Shown piece by piece: positions 17,471 through 26,237 of a stretch of DNA of 36,000 nt. The notes beneath the pieces were generated by a model. The model saw only the letters and a program-made list of their open reading frames with translations. It did no database searches and was not told the origin of the DNA. Numbering within the stretch: the stretch's first letter is position 1; the number at the start of each line of letters is the position of its first letter. The position numbers and the translations under genes were made by a program. The DNA is from Pseudomonas amygdali (GTDB lineage Bacteria; Pseudomonadota; Gammaproteobacteria; Pseudomonadales; Pseudomonadaceae). Location of the stretch: contig NZ_LKBW01000275.1 in NCBI RefSeq assembly GCF_002699855.1, positions 1-36,000 of the forward strand, given 5' to 3'.

Positions 17471-17782
17471 GTGAAGGCCGTCTGCAATGTCGAAGAGCTG
17501 GCTATCGAAAAAATGCGCTCCGGCAATTCATGCCTCAATCTTTCAGCGGAAGTCGATCGGGAGGATTTCCCTCGCTATGCTGACTTCGTTCTAGGCCTGC
17601 TGGGAGGCATCGTTACGTCAAAGTCCTACGCTGTGGATGTACGCGTCTGGGACGTGCAGATAAAAGGCGAAGCCTTTTTCCTGTCCTATGAGGACTTTCC
17701 GTCGATGGTGAGCCTGGAATCAAAAAGCACCAACGGTGATGCGCTGATCGAAGGCTTTCTGCTTGTCCTTCCCCAGAGATGA
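17471..17782 (+). CDS. hypothetical protein, 103 residues
   Basis: A GTG start with a strong GAGGAGAA Shine-Dalgarno about 9 bases upstream supports a real gene. The product is acidic and soluble, without signal peptide or membrane helix. It alternates predicted helices and strands (VEELAIEKM, CLNLSAEVDREDFPRYADFVLGLLGGIV, AVDVRVWDVQIKGEAFFLSYEDFP, LIEGFLLVLPQR). The small compact form recalls DUF3630-like or immunity-type proteins, but I do not recognise a family with confidence and see no toxin partner beside it. It lies between hemF (divergent) and qor (same strand, about 90 bases downstream). Confidence 0.6.
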   Translation: MKAVCNVEELAIEKMRSGNSCLNLSAEVDREDFPRYADFVLGLLGGIVTSKSYAVDVRVWDVQIKGEAFFLSYEDFPSMVSLESKSTNGDALIEGFLLVLPQR

Positions 17783-17875
17783 AAACCAGATAGGGCTTCA
17801 TTTTTGCGACTGCGCAGCGTGCTACCTTTGTCTGCCTGATGCATAAGATATTAGTCACCATCAAGGAGAGAGCAC

Positions 17876-18853
17876 ATGGCAAAGCGTATCCAGTTCAGCA
17901 CTGTCGGAGGACCCGAGGTTCTTGAATATGTCGATTTCGAGCCAGAGGCTCCGGGGCCGCAGGCGGTGGTTGTGCGCAACAAGGCCATTGGCCTGAATTT
18001 CATTGATACCTATTACCGTAGCGGGCTGTATCCAGCGCCTGAGTTGCCTTCAGGGCTCGGTGCTGAAGGGGCGGGTGTGGTCGAGGCGGTGGGTGATGAG
18101 GTGACGCGCTTCAAGGTCGGTGATCGTGTCGCCTATGGCACCGGGCCTCTGGGTGCGTACAGCGACGTGCATGTGCTGCCTGAGGCGAATCTGGTGAAGC
18201 TGGCGGACTCGGTCAGTTTCGAGCAGGCCGCTGCGTTGATGCTCAAGGGCCTGACCGTGCAATACCTGCTGCGCCAGACCTATCAGGTGAAGCCGGGCGA
18301 GATCATTCTGTTTCATGCGGCGGCTGGTGGTGTCGGCTCGTTGGCCTGTCAGTGGGCCAAGGCATTGGGCGCGAAACTGATCGGCACGGTCAGTTCACCG
18401 GAGAAGGCCGCTCACGCCAAGGCGCTGGGTGCCTGGGAAACCATCGACTACAGCCACGAAGACGTCGCCAAACGTGTGCTGGAACTCACCGACGGCAAGA
18501 AGTGCCCGGTGGTCTACGACGGCGTGGGACAGGACACCTGGCTGACCTCGCTCGACAGCGTGGCACCACGCGGGCTGGTGGTGAGCTTCGGCAATGCGTC
18601 AGGGCCGGTCTCAGGCGTGAATCTGGGGATTCTGGCGCAAAAGGGCTCGGTGTATGTCACCCGCCCGACACTGGGCACCTACGCGAACAATGCGCAGAAC
18701 CTGCAGGCCATGGCTGACGAGCTGTTCGACATGCTCGCCAGCGGCAAACTCAAGGTCGACAACATTCAGCAGTACGCGTTGAAGGACGCCGCCAAGGCGC
18801 AAACCGAGCTGTCCGCTCGGCGCACCACTGGCTCGACCATTCTGATTCCCTGA
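17876..18853 (+). CDS. qor: NADPH:quinone oxidoreductase (zinc-free MDR family)
   Basis: A 325-residue medium-chain dehydrogenase/reductase. The N-terminal GroES-like part includes NKAIGLNFIDTYYRSGLYPAPELPSGLGAEGAGVV. The Rossmann part has HAAAGGVGSLACQWAKALGAKLIGTVSS, and the family stretch VYDGVGQDTWLTSL is present. The zinc-ligand cysteines of alcohol dehydrogenases are absent, as in Qor. It transfers electrons from NADPH to quinones. AAGGAG lies 7-8 bases before the ATG. Convergent with tsaC. Confidence 0.93.
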   Translation: MAKRIQFSTVGGPEVLEYVDFEPEAPGPQAVVVRNKAIGLNFIDTYYRSGLYPAPELPSGLGAEGAGVVEAVGDEVTRFKVGDRVAYGTGPLGAYSDVHVLPEANLVKLADSVSFEQAAALMLKGLTVQYLLRQTYQVKPGEIILFHAAAGGVGSLACQWAKALGAKLIGTVSSPEKAAHAKALGAWETIDYSHEDVAKRVLELTDGKKCPVVYDGVGQDTWLTSLDSVAPRGLVVSFGNASGPVSGVNLGILAQKGSVYVTRPTLGTYANNAQNLQAMADELFDMLASGKLKVDNIQQYALKDAAKAQTELSARRTTGSTILIP

Positions 18854-18872
18854 GCCAGCGCTCGCGCCAGCG

Positions 18873-19430
18873 TCAGCCAGCGCGCATGACCTGGCCGGTT
18901 GCGATATCACGGATCACGCTGGGGTTTCGGCGGCCGCCCAGGCTGCCGCCCAGCACACCGTCGATCTGACCCCGGAAGTACTGCTCGACGCGCAGCCGCG
19001 AACGGGCAGCCGGACGACCTGCCGGGTTGGCCGATGTGGAAATCAACGGGCCGACCAACGCGCACAGTTCGCGCACCGTAGGGTGGTCGGTGACGCGTAG
19101 CGCCACGGTTTCATGAATGCCGGTGATCCACTCGGGCAGCAGGTTCTGATGCGGCACCAGCCAGGTATTGGGCCCCGGCCAGGTGCTGGCCATTCGGTCG
19201 AGCCACAATTGGGGGAAGTCTTCGAACAGAAAGTCGAACTGGCGAATGTTGTCGGCGATCAGGATCAGGCCTTTTTCCACTGGCCGTGACTTGATCGCCA
19301 GCAAACGATAAACCGCTTCTTCATCCCATGGATCACACCCTAGGCCCCAGACTGCCTCGGTCGGGTAAGCAATCACCGCACCGGCTCGAATATCCTGAGC
19401 GGCTTGTTGCACACGCCAACTGCTGACCAT
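18873..19430 (-). CDS. tsaC: threonylcarbamoyl-AMP synthase
   Basis: A 185-residue YrdC-domain enzyme that makes threonylcarbamoyl-AMP from threonine, bicarbonate and ATP for t6A37 modification of ANN-decoding tRNAs. Motifs are [30 protein letters not shown] and the nucleotide-binding [14 protein letters not shown]. The start at 19430 has GGAGAG upstream and gives the usual length; an in-frame start at 19490 would run 20 residues into dprA. Downstream of dprA with about 40 bases between, probably co-transcribed. Confidence 0.95.
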   Translation of the reverse strand: MVSSWRVQQAAQDIRAGAVIAYPTEAVWGLGCDPWDEEAVYRLLAIKSRPVEKGLILIADNIRQFDFLFEDFPQLWLDRMASTWPGPNTWLVPHQNLLPEWITGIHETVALRVTDHPTVRELCALVGPLISTSANPAGRPAARSRLRVEQYFRGQIDGVLGGSLGGRRNPSVIRDIATGQVMRAG

Positions 19431-19468
19431 TGTTTGTCTCTCCGCTAAATCCTGACGGCAGTTTAACC

Positions 19469-20587
19469 TCAGGGCGCTCTGGCGAACCATCGTCCCGCTT
19501 CACAGCTTATTCTGCCGTCCAGTTCCAGCTCGGTCAGGCCCGCCAGTACCTTGGGCAACGGCCAGCCGCTGGAGACCGATAACCCCTCGCTGGTATGCGG
19601 CGCAGCGTGCAACAGCGCCAGAAGTGGATGGTCGCAAGGCACAGGTTTGGCAGGTGTCTCGGGCGGGGCACCGGGCGCAACGCTCCTCCAGTGCTGCAAG
19701 CCTTCAAGAATGTGCTCAACGGTCTCGACCAGCGTTGCGCCGTCGCGTATCAACTGGTGGCAGCCCTTGGCACCCGGGTGGTGAATCGAACCCGGTATCG
19801 CATACACCTCTCGCCCATGCTCGGCGGCCAGTCGCGCGGTAATCAACGAGCCGCTGGCAACACTGGCCTCGACCACCAGCACGCCGAGCGACAGGCCGCT
19901 GATGATTCGGTTGCGCCGCGGGAAGTTGCTGGGCTGTGGTTCAGCGTCCAGCGGGAACTCGGAAATCACCGCGCCACCTTGCGCCGCCATCTGCGCGGCG
20001 AGCGCACGATGCTGCTGTGGATAAAGTTTTTCAAGCCCGGTGCCCAGCACACCAATTGTATGCCCACCGACATCCAGTGCGCCCTGATGCGCGGCTCCGT
20101 CAATGCCACGCGCCAGACCGCTGGTGATCACAAAACCGGCACCCGCCAGGCTGCGCGCAAAAGCTCTGGCGGTGTCCAGCCCGGGTCTGGAAGCGCGACG
20201 ACTGCCGACCATTCCCAACTGCGGACGCTCGAGGATTGAAGGGTCGCCGGCAATGAAGATCAGCGGCGGAGGGTCGGCGATTTCGGCCAGCAGTGCGGGG
20301 TAGCAAGGGTCGTCCCACATCAGCAAATGCTGGGCCGGACGCTCCAGCCAGGTCAATGCAGCACTGGCACCGTCCCTGACGGAAGGGGCTCGACGCGCCT
20401 CGGCGCAGGCACCTGGAATACCCAGCGCACGCCATGCACTGGCCGGTGCGCTCAGCGCAGACGACGCAGAACCGAAGGCTTCGATCAGCCTGGAAAAGCG
20501 TTTCGGTCCGATCTCGGGCAAGCGATGCATGCGCAGACGGGCTTCCAGCTCTGCTGGCGAAGAGAGGGCATTTTCGAACAGTGGCAT
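19469..20587 (-). CDS. dprA: DNA-processing protein DprA (Smf)
   Basis: A 372-residue product. An N-terminal helical SAM-like part (1-80) is followed by the Rossmann-like DprA core: [70 protein letters not shown] and [16 protein letters not shown] short winged-helix-like end (from about 300) completes it. DprA loads RecA on single-stranded DNA during transformation. AGGGA lies upstream of the ATG at 20587. Just upstream of the gene are a 9-bp inverted repeat and a DnaA box, which may influence its transcription. Confidence 0.95.
   Translation of the reverse strand: MPLFENALSSPAELEARLRMHRLPEIGPKRFSRLIEAFGSASSALSAPASAWRALGIPGACAEARRAPSVRDGASAALTWLERPAQHLLMWDDPCYPALLAEIADPPPLIFIAGDPSILERPQLGMVGSRRASRPGLDTARAFARSLAGAGFVITSGLARGIDGAAHQGALDVGGHTIGVLGTGLEKLYPQQHRALAAQMAAQGGAVISEFPLDAEPQPSNFPRRNRIISGLSLGVLVVEASVASGSLITARLAAEHGREVYAIPGSIHHPGAKGCHQLIRDGATLVETVEHILEGLQHWRSVAPGAPPETPAKPVPCDHPLLALLHAAPHTSEGLSVSSGWPLPKVLAGLTELELDGRISCEAGRWFARAP
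20016..20024 (-). promoter_or_regulatory. consensus DnaA box
   Basis: Exact TTATCCACA on the minus strand, within dprA. One of seven perfect boxes in the window. Confidence 0.5.
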
Positions 20588-20605
20588 GAGATCGTCCCTG
20601 ATCCA

Positions 20606-20629
20606 TTGTGCATCTCAGACGATGCACAA
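20606..20629. promoter_or_regulatory. inverted repeat upstream of dprA
   Basis: TTGTGCATC-TCAGAC-GATGCACAA is a perfect 9-bp inverted repeat with a 6-base spacer. It ends about 19 bases before the dprA start codon and lies next to a DnaA box at 20633-20641. There is no T-run. It could be a protein-binding site or a leader hairpin close to the ribosome binding site. Confidence 0.45.
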
Positions 20630-20632
20630 ACC

Positions 20633-20641
20633 TGTGGATAA
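20633..20641 (-). promoter_or_regulatory. consensus DnaA box, tsaP-dprA gap
   Basis: Exact TTATCCACA on the minus strand, the intergenic box nearest to a start codon (about 45 bases from dprA). It is followed by GTTGACAACAAT, a perfect TTGAC/GTTGAC-type -35-like stretch on the plus strand. Confidence 0.55.
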
Positions 20642-20710
20642 CTCTGTTGACAACAATTTGATAAGTGTCTGGCTCGTCACACAAATCCGTAGCAGAACTG
20701 AAACATACCT

Positions 20711-21736
20711 TTAAGGATTTCGAACCTTGTCCATGATGGCCAAAGATCGGTTGGCTTGCAGGACCAAGGCGTAACTAAGCTTGTCGTACGTACGGAAAAC
20801 CATGAGCAGGCCAGACCGTTCGTCAGGGATTTTTACCTGTTCACCGGTGATCCGGTCGCGCACTGTCTCGCTGGTTTTGTAGATCGCCAGCACGTTGCCC
20901 TCGGCCAGGCCGTCACGTTTGCCTTTGTTGAGGGTGACCACATCCAGCACGCTGACCTGGGTCACCCCGCGTGGCACATCCAGAATCAAACCTTCTATCG
21001 GCGTTTGCGGGGCGCTGGGCAGGAAAGTCGAGTTGATCGCTCGCTCTTCGCTGCTGAACAATCGGTCGCCCAGGCGCACTTCCTGCGTAGAGCGCTGCAG
21101 AACCAGAGTCGAGACGTCGCCCTCGGAGGCAACCACCTCAGCGCTGCCGATGTCATCCGCGTTGATCCCCAGCACTTCCTTGGTCTGTGGGTCGGTGTAG
21201 GTCTTGCCCTGTCGGAAAATGCCGTAGACGGTGTGCGCCGGGTCCAGCGTGCCCCGTGCATAGGCCCGGTCACCGCTGCCGCTGAGCACGCGCTCGGCAT
21301 TGCCCGCGACGATGTAGGGGGCCTTTTCGAACTGCTCGGCATTGTCGACGATGCGATTGCTGATCAGGAATGCGTTGATCGCCCCCAGCGGAATGCTCGG
21401 AATGGCCTCGACCATCGGCGTACTGCGCACACGCGGTGACAATTTGATGGTCCCGCGCGACTCGCCCCGATTGAGCGTCACGCGCGGCTGACCATCGACC
21501 CAGGTCAGCGCAAGGGTGTCACCGGGGTAGATCAGGTCAGGATCATGGACTTGCGGATTGGCCCGCCATATCTCGCGCCATTTCCACGGTTCACGCAAAA
21601 ACTTGCCGGAAATGTCCCAGAGTGTGTCCCCGGCGACAACGGTGTAGCTCTGCGGATAGCCTTCCCTGAGTTGCACTTGCGCCTGAGCAAGACCGCTGGC
21701 GGTCAACAGCAGCAGGGCGAGTAGTGATTTCCTCAT
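20711..21736 (-). CDS. tsaP: LysM-domain periplasmic protein, TsaP type (secretin-associated)
   Basis: A 341-residue product with a signal peptide (1-19, LAQA-QV). One LysM domain follows at about 30-78 (SYTVVAGDTLWDISGKFLREPWKWREIWRANP, ending PGDTLAL). The C-terminal FlgT-like part contains repeated motifs such as GLILDVPRGVTQVSVLDVVTLNKGKRDGL. TsaP binds peptidoglycan through LysM and surrounds the type IV pilus secretin PilQ. AAAGGGA lies upstream of the ATG at 21736. It precedes dprA-tsaC on the same strand (124-base gap) and is divergent from def. Confidence 0.88.
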   Translation of the reverse strand: MRKSLLALLLLTASGLAQAQVQLREGYPQSYTVVAGDTLWDISGKFLREPWKWREIWRANPQVHDPDLIYPGDTLALTWVDGQPRVTLNRGESRGTIKLSPRVRSTPMVEAIPSIPLGAINAFLISNRIVDNAEQFEKAPYIVAGNAERVLSGSGDRAYARGTLDPAHTVYGIFRQGKTYTDPQTKEVLGINADDIGSAEVVASEGDVSTLVLQRSTQEVRLGDRLFSSEERAINSTFLPSAPQTPIEGLILDVPRGVTQVSVLDVVTLNKGKRDGLAEGNVLAIYKTSETVRDRITGEQVKIPDERSGLLMVFRTYDKLSYALVLQANRSLAIMDKVRNP

Positions 21737-21861
21737 GCGGTGAATCCCTTTATCATGTTGCCTCACGCGAACCCTAGAGTCCTGTCCTGGGCTGCCTGCC
21801 TTGAACTCCCGGGCCCGGCACCCAACATTGACTTTACCTTAACAGTGCAGCTCTTACGTAT

Positions 21862-22368
21862 ATGGCCATTCTAAACATCCTCGAATTTCCCGATTCGCGC
21901 CTGCGCACCATCGCCAAACCTGTGGCGATGGTAGACGAAGGCATTCGCCAGTTGGTCGACGACATGTTTGAAACCATGTACGAAGCGCCCGGCATCGGGC
22001 TGGCAGCCACGCAGGTCAATGTCCACAAGCGTGTGGTCGTCATGGATCTGAGCGAAGACCGCAGCGAACCGATGGTCTTCATCAACCCTGAAATCGAAAA
22101 ACTGACCGATGAAATGGATCAGTATCAGGAAGGCTGCCTGTCGGTACCCGGTTTCTACGAGAACGTCGACCGCCCGCAAAAGGTCCGCGTCAAGGCGCTG
22201 GACCGTGACGGCAAGCCTTACGAACTGGTTGCCGAAGGCCTGCTCGCCATCTGCATCCAGCATGAGTGCGATCACCTGAACGGCAAGCTGTTCGTTGATT
22301 ACCTCTCTAACCTCAAGCGCGACCGGATCAAGAAAAAACTCGAGAAACAGCACAAGCTGAACGCTTGA
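21862..22368 (+). CDS. def: peptide deformylase
   Basis: A 168-residue metalloenzyme that removes the formyl group from nascent N-termini. All three motifs are intact: GIGLAATQ (44-51), EGCLS with metal ligand Cys92, and HECDH with ligands His134 and His138 and catalytic Glu135. The ATG has no clear Shine-Dalgarno (the preceding bases are CTCTTACGTAT). TTGACT at 21828-21833 could be a -35 element, which would leave a very short leader. The start agrees with the family N-terminus [11 protein letters not shown]. First gene of def-fmt-rsmB-trkA. Confidence 0.97.
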   Translation: MAILNILEFPDSRLRTIAKPVAMVDEGIRQLVDDMFETMYEAPGIGLAATQVNVHKRVVVMDLSEDRSEPMVFINPEIEKLTDEMDQYQEGCLSVPGFYENVDRPQKVRVKALDRDGKPYELVAEGLLAICIQHECDHLNGKLFVDYLSNLKRDRIKKKLEKQHKLNA

Positions 22369-22382
22369 TCCTTCGTCCCTCC

Positions 22383-22406
22383 AAAAGGCCTGCACAAGGC
22401 CTTTTT
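22383..22406 (+). terminator. hairpin with T-run between def and fmt
   Basis: AAAAGGCCT (22383-22391) pairs with AGGCCTTTT (22397-22405), loop GCACA, followed by TG and a further T-run (TTTGTTTTTTAG). It has the form of an intrinsic terminator placed 15 bases after the def stop and before fmt. It may reduce read-through into fmt-rsmB-trkA. Confidence 0.75.
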
Positions 22407-22427
22407 GTTTTTTAGAACGAGAAGCCC

Positions 22428-23372
22428 ATGACTGAGCCACTGCGCATCGTCTTCGCCGGCACCCCGGAATTTGCCGCCGAACACCTCAAGGCCCTGCTAG
22501 ACAGCCCTTACCAGATCGTCGCCGTGTACACCCAGCCTGATCGCCCGGCCGGTCGTGGACAAAAGCTGATGCCCAGCCCGGTCAAGCAACTGGCACTGCA
22601 GCATGACATCCCGGTCATGCAGCCGCCCACGCTGCGCGCCCCTGACGCGCAGGCCGAACTGGCTGCGCTCAAGCCTGATTTGATGGTGGTGGTCGCCTAC
22701 GGCTTGATCCTGCCGCAAGTGGTGCTGGATATTCCGCGTCTGGGCTGCATCAACAGCCATGCCTCACTGCTGCCACGCTGGCGCGGAGCTGCGCCGATTC
22801 AGCGCGCGGTGCAGGCCGGCGACGCCGAAAGCGGCGTGACCGTGATGCAAATGGAAGCTGGTCTGGACACCGGGCCGATGCTGCTCAAGGCTGTCACCCC
22901 GATCACCGCACAGGACACCGGTGGCACGCTGCATGACCGTCTTGCCGAACTCGGCCCACCAGCGGTGTTGCAGGCCATTGCAGGGCTGGCGGATGGTTCG
23001 CTGGTCGGCGAGGTTCAGGACGACAGCCTGGCCAATTACGCTCATAAATTGAACAAGGATGAGGCGCGTCTCGACTGGACACGTCCGGCCGATGAGCTGG
23101 AACGTCTTATCCGCGCCTTCAACTCGTGGCCGATCTGCCACAGCACGTTGAACGAAGAAACCCTGAAAGTGCTGGCTGCCGATCTGGCCGAAGGGCAGGG
23201 CGTACCGGGAACTGTCCTCAGCGCAAGCAAGGACGGCCTGATCGTCGCCTGCGGCCAGAACGCCCTGCGCCTGACCCGTCTGCAACTGCCGGGCGGCAAG
23301 CCGCTGAATTTTGCTGATCTGTTCAACAGCCGTCGCGAGAAATTCGCCATCGGCACGGTGCTGGGTCAATGA
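22428..23372 (+). CDS. fmt: methionyl-tRNA formyltransferase
   Basis: A 314-residue enzyme that formylates Met-tRNAfMet with 10-formyl-THF. The N-terminal GART-type domain has [12 protein letters not shown], the catalytic triad Asn109/His111/Asp147 ([26 protein letters not shown]), and the tRNA-recognition loop after [10 protein letters not shown]. The C-terminal OB-like domain (from about 205) ends the protein. The SD is weak (GAGAAG). The stop overlaps the rsmB start (ATGA), so the two are coupled. Confidence 0.97.
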   Translation: MTEPLRIVFAGTPEFAAEHLKALLDSPYQIVAVYTQPDRPAGRGQKLMPSPVKQLALQHDIPVMQPPTLRAPDAQAELAALKPDLMVVVAYGLILPQVVLDIPRLGCINSHASLLPRWRGAAPIQRAVQAGDAESGVTVMQMEAGLDTGPMLLKAVTPITAQDTGGTLHDRLAELGPPAVLQAIAGLADGSLVGEVQDDSLANYAHKLNKDEARLDWTRPADELERLIRAFNSWPICHSTLNEETLKVLAADLAEGQGVPGTVLSASKDGLIVACGQNALRLTRLQLPGGKPLNFADLFNSRREKFAIGTVLGQ

Positions 23373-24715
23373 ACCCGCGTCTGGCCGCCGCCAAGGCACT
23401 GGCTGCCGTGCTCAGCGGCAAGGCATCGCTGAATAGTTCGCTGCCCACGCAACTGGACAAGGTCGAGGTGCGTGATCGCGGCCTGACTCAGGATCTGGCG
23501 TTCGGCACCGCACGCTGGCAGCCACGCCTGTCGGCACTGGCGGCCAAACTGTTGCAAAAACCCTTCAAGGCCGCCGACGCCGACGTCGAGGCGTTGCTGC
23601 TGGTAGGTCTTTACCAGCTGTTTTACAGCCGAATTCCTGCGCATGCAGCCATTGGTGAAACCGTTGGCTGCGCTGACAAGCTGAAAAAACCGTGGGCCAA
23701 AGGCTTGCTCAACGCTGTACTACGCAACGCGCAACGCGATGGCGAAGCGCTGTTGATTGAGCTGGAACACGACCCGGTGGTGCGCACCGCCCATCCGCGC
23801 TGGCTGCAAAAAGCCCTGAAAGCGGCGTGGCCGGAGCAATGGGAAGCGATCTGCGCAGCCAACAATGCGCATCCGCCGATGATTTTGCGGGTCAACCGTC
23901 GGCATAACAGCCGCGACCAGTACCTTGAGCTGCTGAACACTGCCGGGCTGCAAGCCAGCGCGTGCACCTTCAGTCAGGACGGCATCGTACTTGCCGAGCC
24001 CTGCGACGTGCGCTCGCTGCCGGGCTTTGCCGAAGGCTGGATCAGCGTTCAGGACGAAGCCGCGCAATTGGCCGCCGACCTGCTGGAGCTCGCACCCGGG
24101 CAACGCGTACTCGACGCGTGCTGCGCGCCAGGTGGCAAGACCTGCCATTTGCTGGAAGTGCAGCCGCAATTGAGCGGCGTAGTCGCGGTGGACCTCGAAG
24201 CCAAGCGCCTGGTGCGCGTGCGTGAAAACCTTGATCGTCTGGGGCTGGACGCCGAGCTGATCGCTGCCGACGCCCGCGAAACGGCGCAGTGGTGGGACGG
24301 TAAGCCGTTCCAGCGCATCCTGCTCGACGCGCCGTGCTCGGCGACGGGTGTAATCCGTCGCCACCCGGACATCAAGCTGACCCGCCAACTGGATGACATC
24401 GCCGCGCTCGCTAGCCTGCAGGGCGAACTGCTCGACGCGTTGTGGCCTACGCTGCAGGTAGGCGGCATGCTGGTGTACGCGACCTGCTCGACACTGCCGA
24501 CCGAAAACACCGACGTCATCGAGGCGTTTCTGGCCCGTACCTCCGGGGCCAGAGAACTGGATATCGCCGGGCAGGCCGGACAGCCACCCGCAGGTATCAA
24601 GCAAGCCCATGGTCGCCAGCTGCTGGCCCAGCAAGGCGGCCACGACGGTTTCTACTACGCCAAACTGATCAAGATCGCGGATCAAGGTCGAGGCGGCGCG
24701 GGAGTACGCAGGTGA
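23369..24715 (+). CDS. rsmB: 16S rRNA m5C967 methyltransferase
   Basis: A 448-residue product with an N-terminal NusB-like RNA-binding domain (1-140), then the RsmB/NOL1 methyltransferase core. The AdoMet motif [10 protein letters not shown] lies at 249-258. The two catalytic cysteines are Cys323 in DAPCSATG and Cys373 in [11 protein letters not shown]. The start overlaps the fmt stop and the stop overlaps the trkA GTG (GTGA), making a tight three-gene unit. Confidence 0.97.
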   Translation: MNPRLAAAKALAAVLSGKASLNSSLPTQLDKVEVRDRGLTQDLAFGTARWQPRLSALAAKLLQKPFKAADADVEALLLVGLYQLFYSRIPAHAAIGETVGCADKLKKPWAKGLLNAVLRNAQRDGEALLIELEHDPVVRTAHPRWLQKALKAAWPEQWEAICAANNAHPPMILRVNRRHNSRDQYLELLNTAGLQASACTFSQDGIVLAEPCDVRSLPGFAEGWISVQDEAAQLAADLLELAPGQRVLDACCAPGGKTCHLLEVQPQLSGVVAVDLEAKRLVRVRENLDRLGLDAELIAADARETAQWWDGKPFQRILLDAPCSATGVIRRHPDIKLTRQLDDIAALASLQGELLDALWPTLQVGGMLVYATCSTLPTENTDVIEAFLARTSGARELDIAGQAGQPPAGIKQAHGRQLLAQQGGHDGFYYAKLIKIADQGRGGAGVRR

Positions 24716-26085
24716 AAATCATCATTCTGGGTGCAGGTCAGGTAGGCGGTACGCTGGCCGAGCATCTGGCGGGCGAAGCCAACGACATTACCGTGGTCGA
24801 CACCGATGGCGACCGGTTACGCGATCTGGGCGACCGCCTGGATATCCGTACCGTGCAGGGTAAGGGCTCCTATCCCGCAGTCCTGCGCCAGGCGGGCGCG
24901 GACGACGCCGACATGCTGGTCGCGGTGACCAGCAGCGACGAAGCCAATATGATCGCCTGCCAGGTGGCCCACACGCTGTTCCACACGCCGACCAAGATCG
25001 CGCGCATCCGCGAAGCGGCGTACCTGACACGCGCGGGCCTGTTCGATAAAAACGCGATTCCGGTCGACGTGTTGATCAGCCCGGAACAGGTGGTTACCAA
25101 TTACATCAAGCGTCTGATCGAGTACCCCGGCGCGCTACAGGTCATCGATTTCGCCGAAGGCAAGGCGCAACTGGTCGCGGTCAAAGCCTATTACGGCGCT
25201 GCCTTGGTGGGTCAGCAGCTGCGCCAGTTACGTGCGCACATGCCCAATGTCGACACCCGTATCGCGGCGATCTATCGGCGCGACCGGGCGATCCTGCCCC
25301 ACGGCGATACGGTCATCGAAGCCGACGACGAGGTGTTCTTCATCGCCGCCAAGGCCGATATTCGTGCGGTGATGGGTGAGCTGAGGCGTCTGGACGAGAA
25401 CTACAAGCGCATCGTCATCGCAGGCGGTGGCAACATCGGCGAGCGTCTGGCTGAAGCCATTGAAAGCCGCTATCAGGTAAAGATCATCGAAGTGAACCCG
25501 GCGCGCTGCCGCTATCTGTCGGAGCACCTGGACAGTACGGTGGTGCTACAGGGCAGCTCATCGGATCGTGATTTGCTGATGGAAGAAAACATCGACAATA
25601 CCGACCTGTTCCTGGCGCTGACCAACGACGATGAAGCCAACATCATGTCGTCGCTGCTGGCCAAACGGCTGGGCGCACGCAAGGTAATGACCCTGATCAA
25701 TAACCCGGCCTACGTCGATCTGGTCCAGGGCGGCGAGATTGATGTGGCGGTCAGCCCGCAACTGGCAACCATCGGCACGCTGCTGGCTCATGTGCGACGG
25801 GGCGATATCGTCAGCGTGCACTCGTTACGGCGCGGTGCAGCCGAAGCCATCGAGATCGTCGCGCACGGCGACCCGAAATCCAGCAAGGTGGTGGGCCGCG
25901 CCATCAAGGACATCAACCTGCCGACCGGTACGGCAATCGGTGCGATCATCCGCGACGAACAAGTGCTCATCGCCCACGACATCACCGTTATCGAATCCGG
26001 TGACCATGTGATCATGTTCCTTGTGGATAAAAAGTGCATCCGTGAAGTGGAGCGGCTGTTTCAGGTGGGGTTGAGCTTTTTCTGA
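24712..26085 (+). CDS. trkA: Trk potassium uptake regulatory subunit TrkA
   Basis: A 457-residue cytoplasmic protein made of two RCK units. Rossmann folds start with [16 protein letters not shown] and [17 protein letters not shown], each with the NAD-binding Gly-rich loop and a following acidic residue (VDTD, IEVN), and each is followed by a TrkA-C domain. It gates the TrkH/TrkG potassium channel in response to nucleotides. The GTG start overlaps the rsmB stop, with GGAG 8 bases upstream; this start matches the family length. trkH is not adjacent, as is usual. Confidence 0.96.
   Translation: MKIIILGAGQVGGTLAEHLAGEANDITVVDTDGDRLRDLGDRLDIRTVQGKGSYPAVLRQAGADDADMLVAVTSSDEANMIACQVAHTLFHTPTKIARIREAAYLTRAGLFDKNAIPVDVLISPEQVVTNYIKRLIEYPGALQVIDFAEGKAQLVAVKAYYGAALVGQQLRQLRAHMPNVDTRIAAIYRRDRAILPHGDTVIEADDEVFFIAAKADIRAVMGELRRLDENYKRIVIAGGGNIGERLAEAIESRYQVKIIEVNPARCRYLSEHLDSTVVLQGSSSDRDLLMEENIDNTDLFLALTNDDEANIMSSLLAKRLGARKVMTLINNPAYVDLVQGGEIDVAVSPQLATIGTLLAHVRRGDIVSVHSLRRGAAEAIEIVAHGDPKSSKVVGRAIKDINLPTGTAIGAIIRDEQVLIAHDITVIESGDHVIMFLVDKKCIREVERLFQVGLSFF
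26022..26030 (-). promoter_or_regulatory. consensus DnaA box
   Basis: Exact TTATCCACA on the minus strand, inside the last codons of trkA. One of seven perfect boxes in the window. Confidence 0.5.
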
Positions 26086-26173
26086 ACAGGCCCTGAACAG
26101 CCTGCTCCCTGACTGAACCTCTTGCCGACCTGTCTGGTCCGCAACGCTCGTCGACTCGGACGAATTCTCTCTA

Positions 26174-26200
26174 AGCGCGCGTATCACACATACGCGCGCT
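26174..26200. promoter_or_regulatory. 11-bp inverted repeat upstream of the FdhF-like gene
   Basis: AGCGCGCGTAT-CACAC-ATACGCGCGCT is a perfect 11-bp inverted repeat with a 5-base loop. It lies about 90 bases after trkA and 38 bases before the oxidoreductase start. No T-run follows, so an operator or an mRNA structure is as likely as a terminator for trkA. Confidence 0.5.
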
Positions 26201-26237
26201 ATGCCTTTGACGGGCGTTACCAGAGAGAACATAAGCA

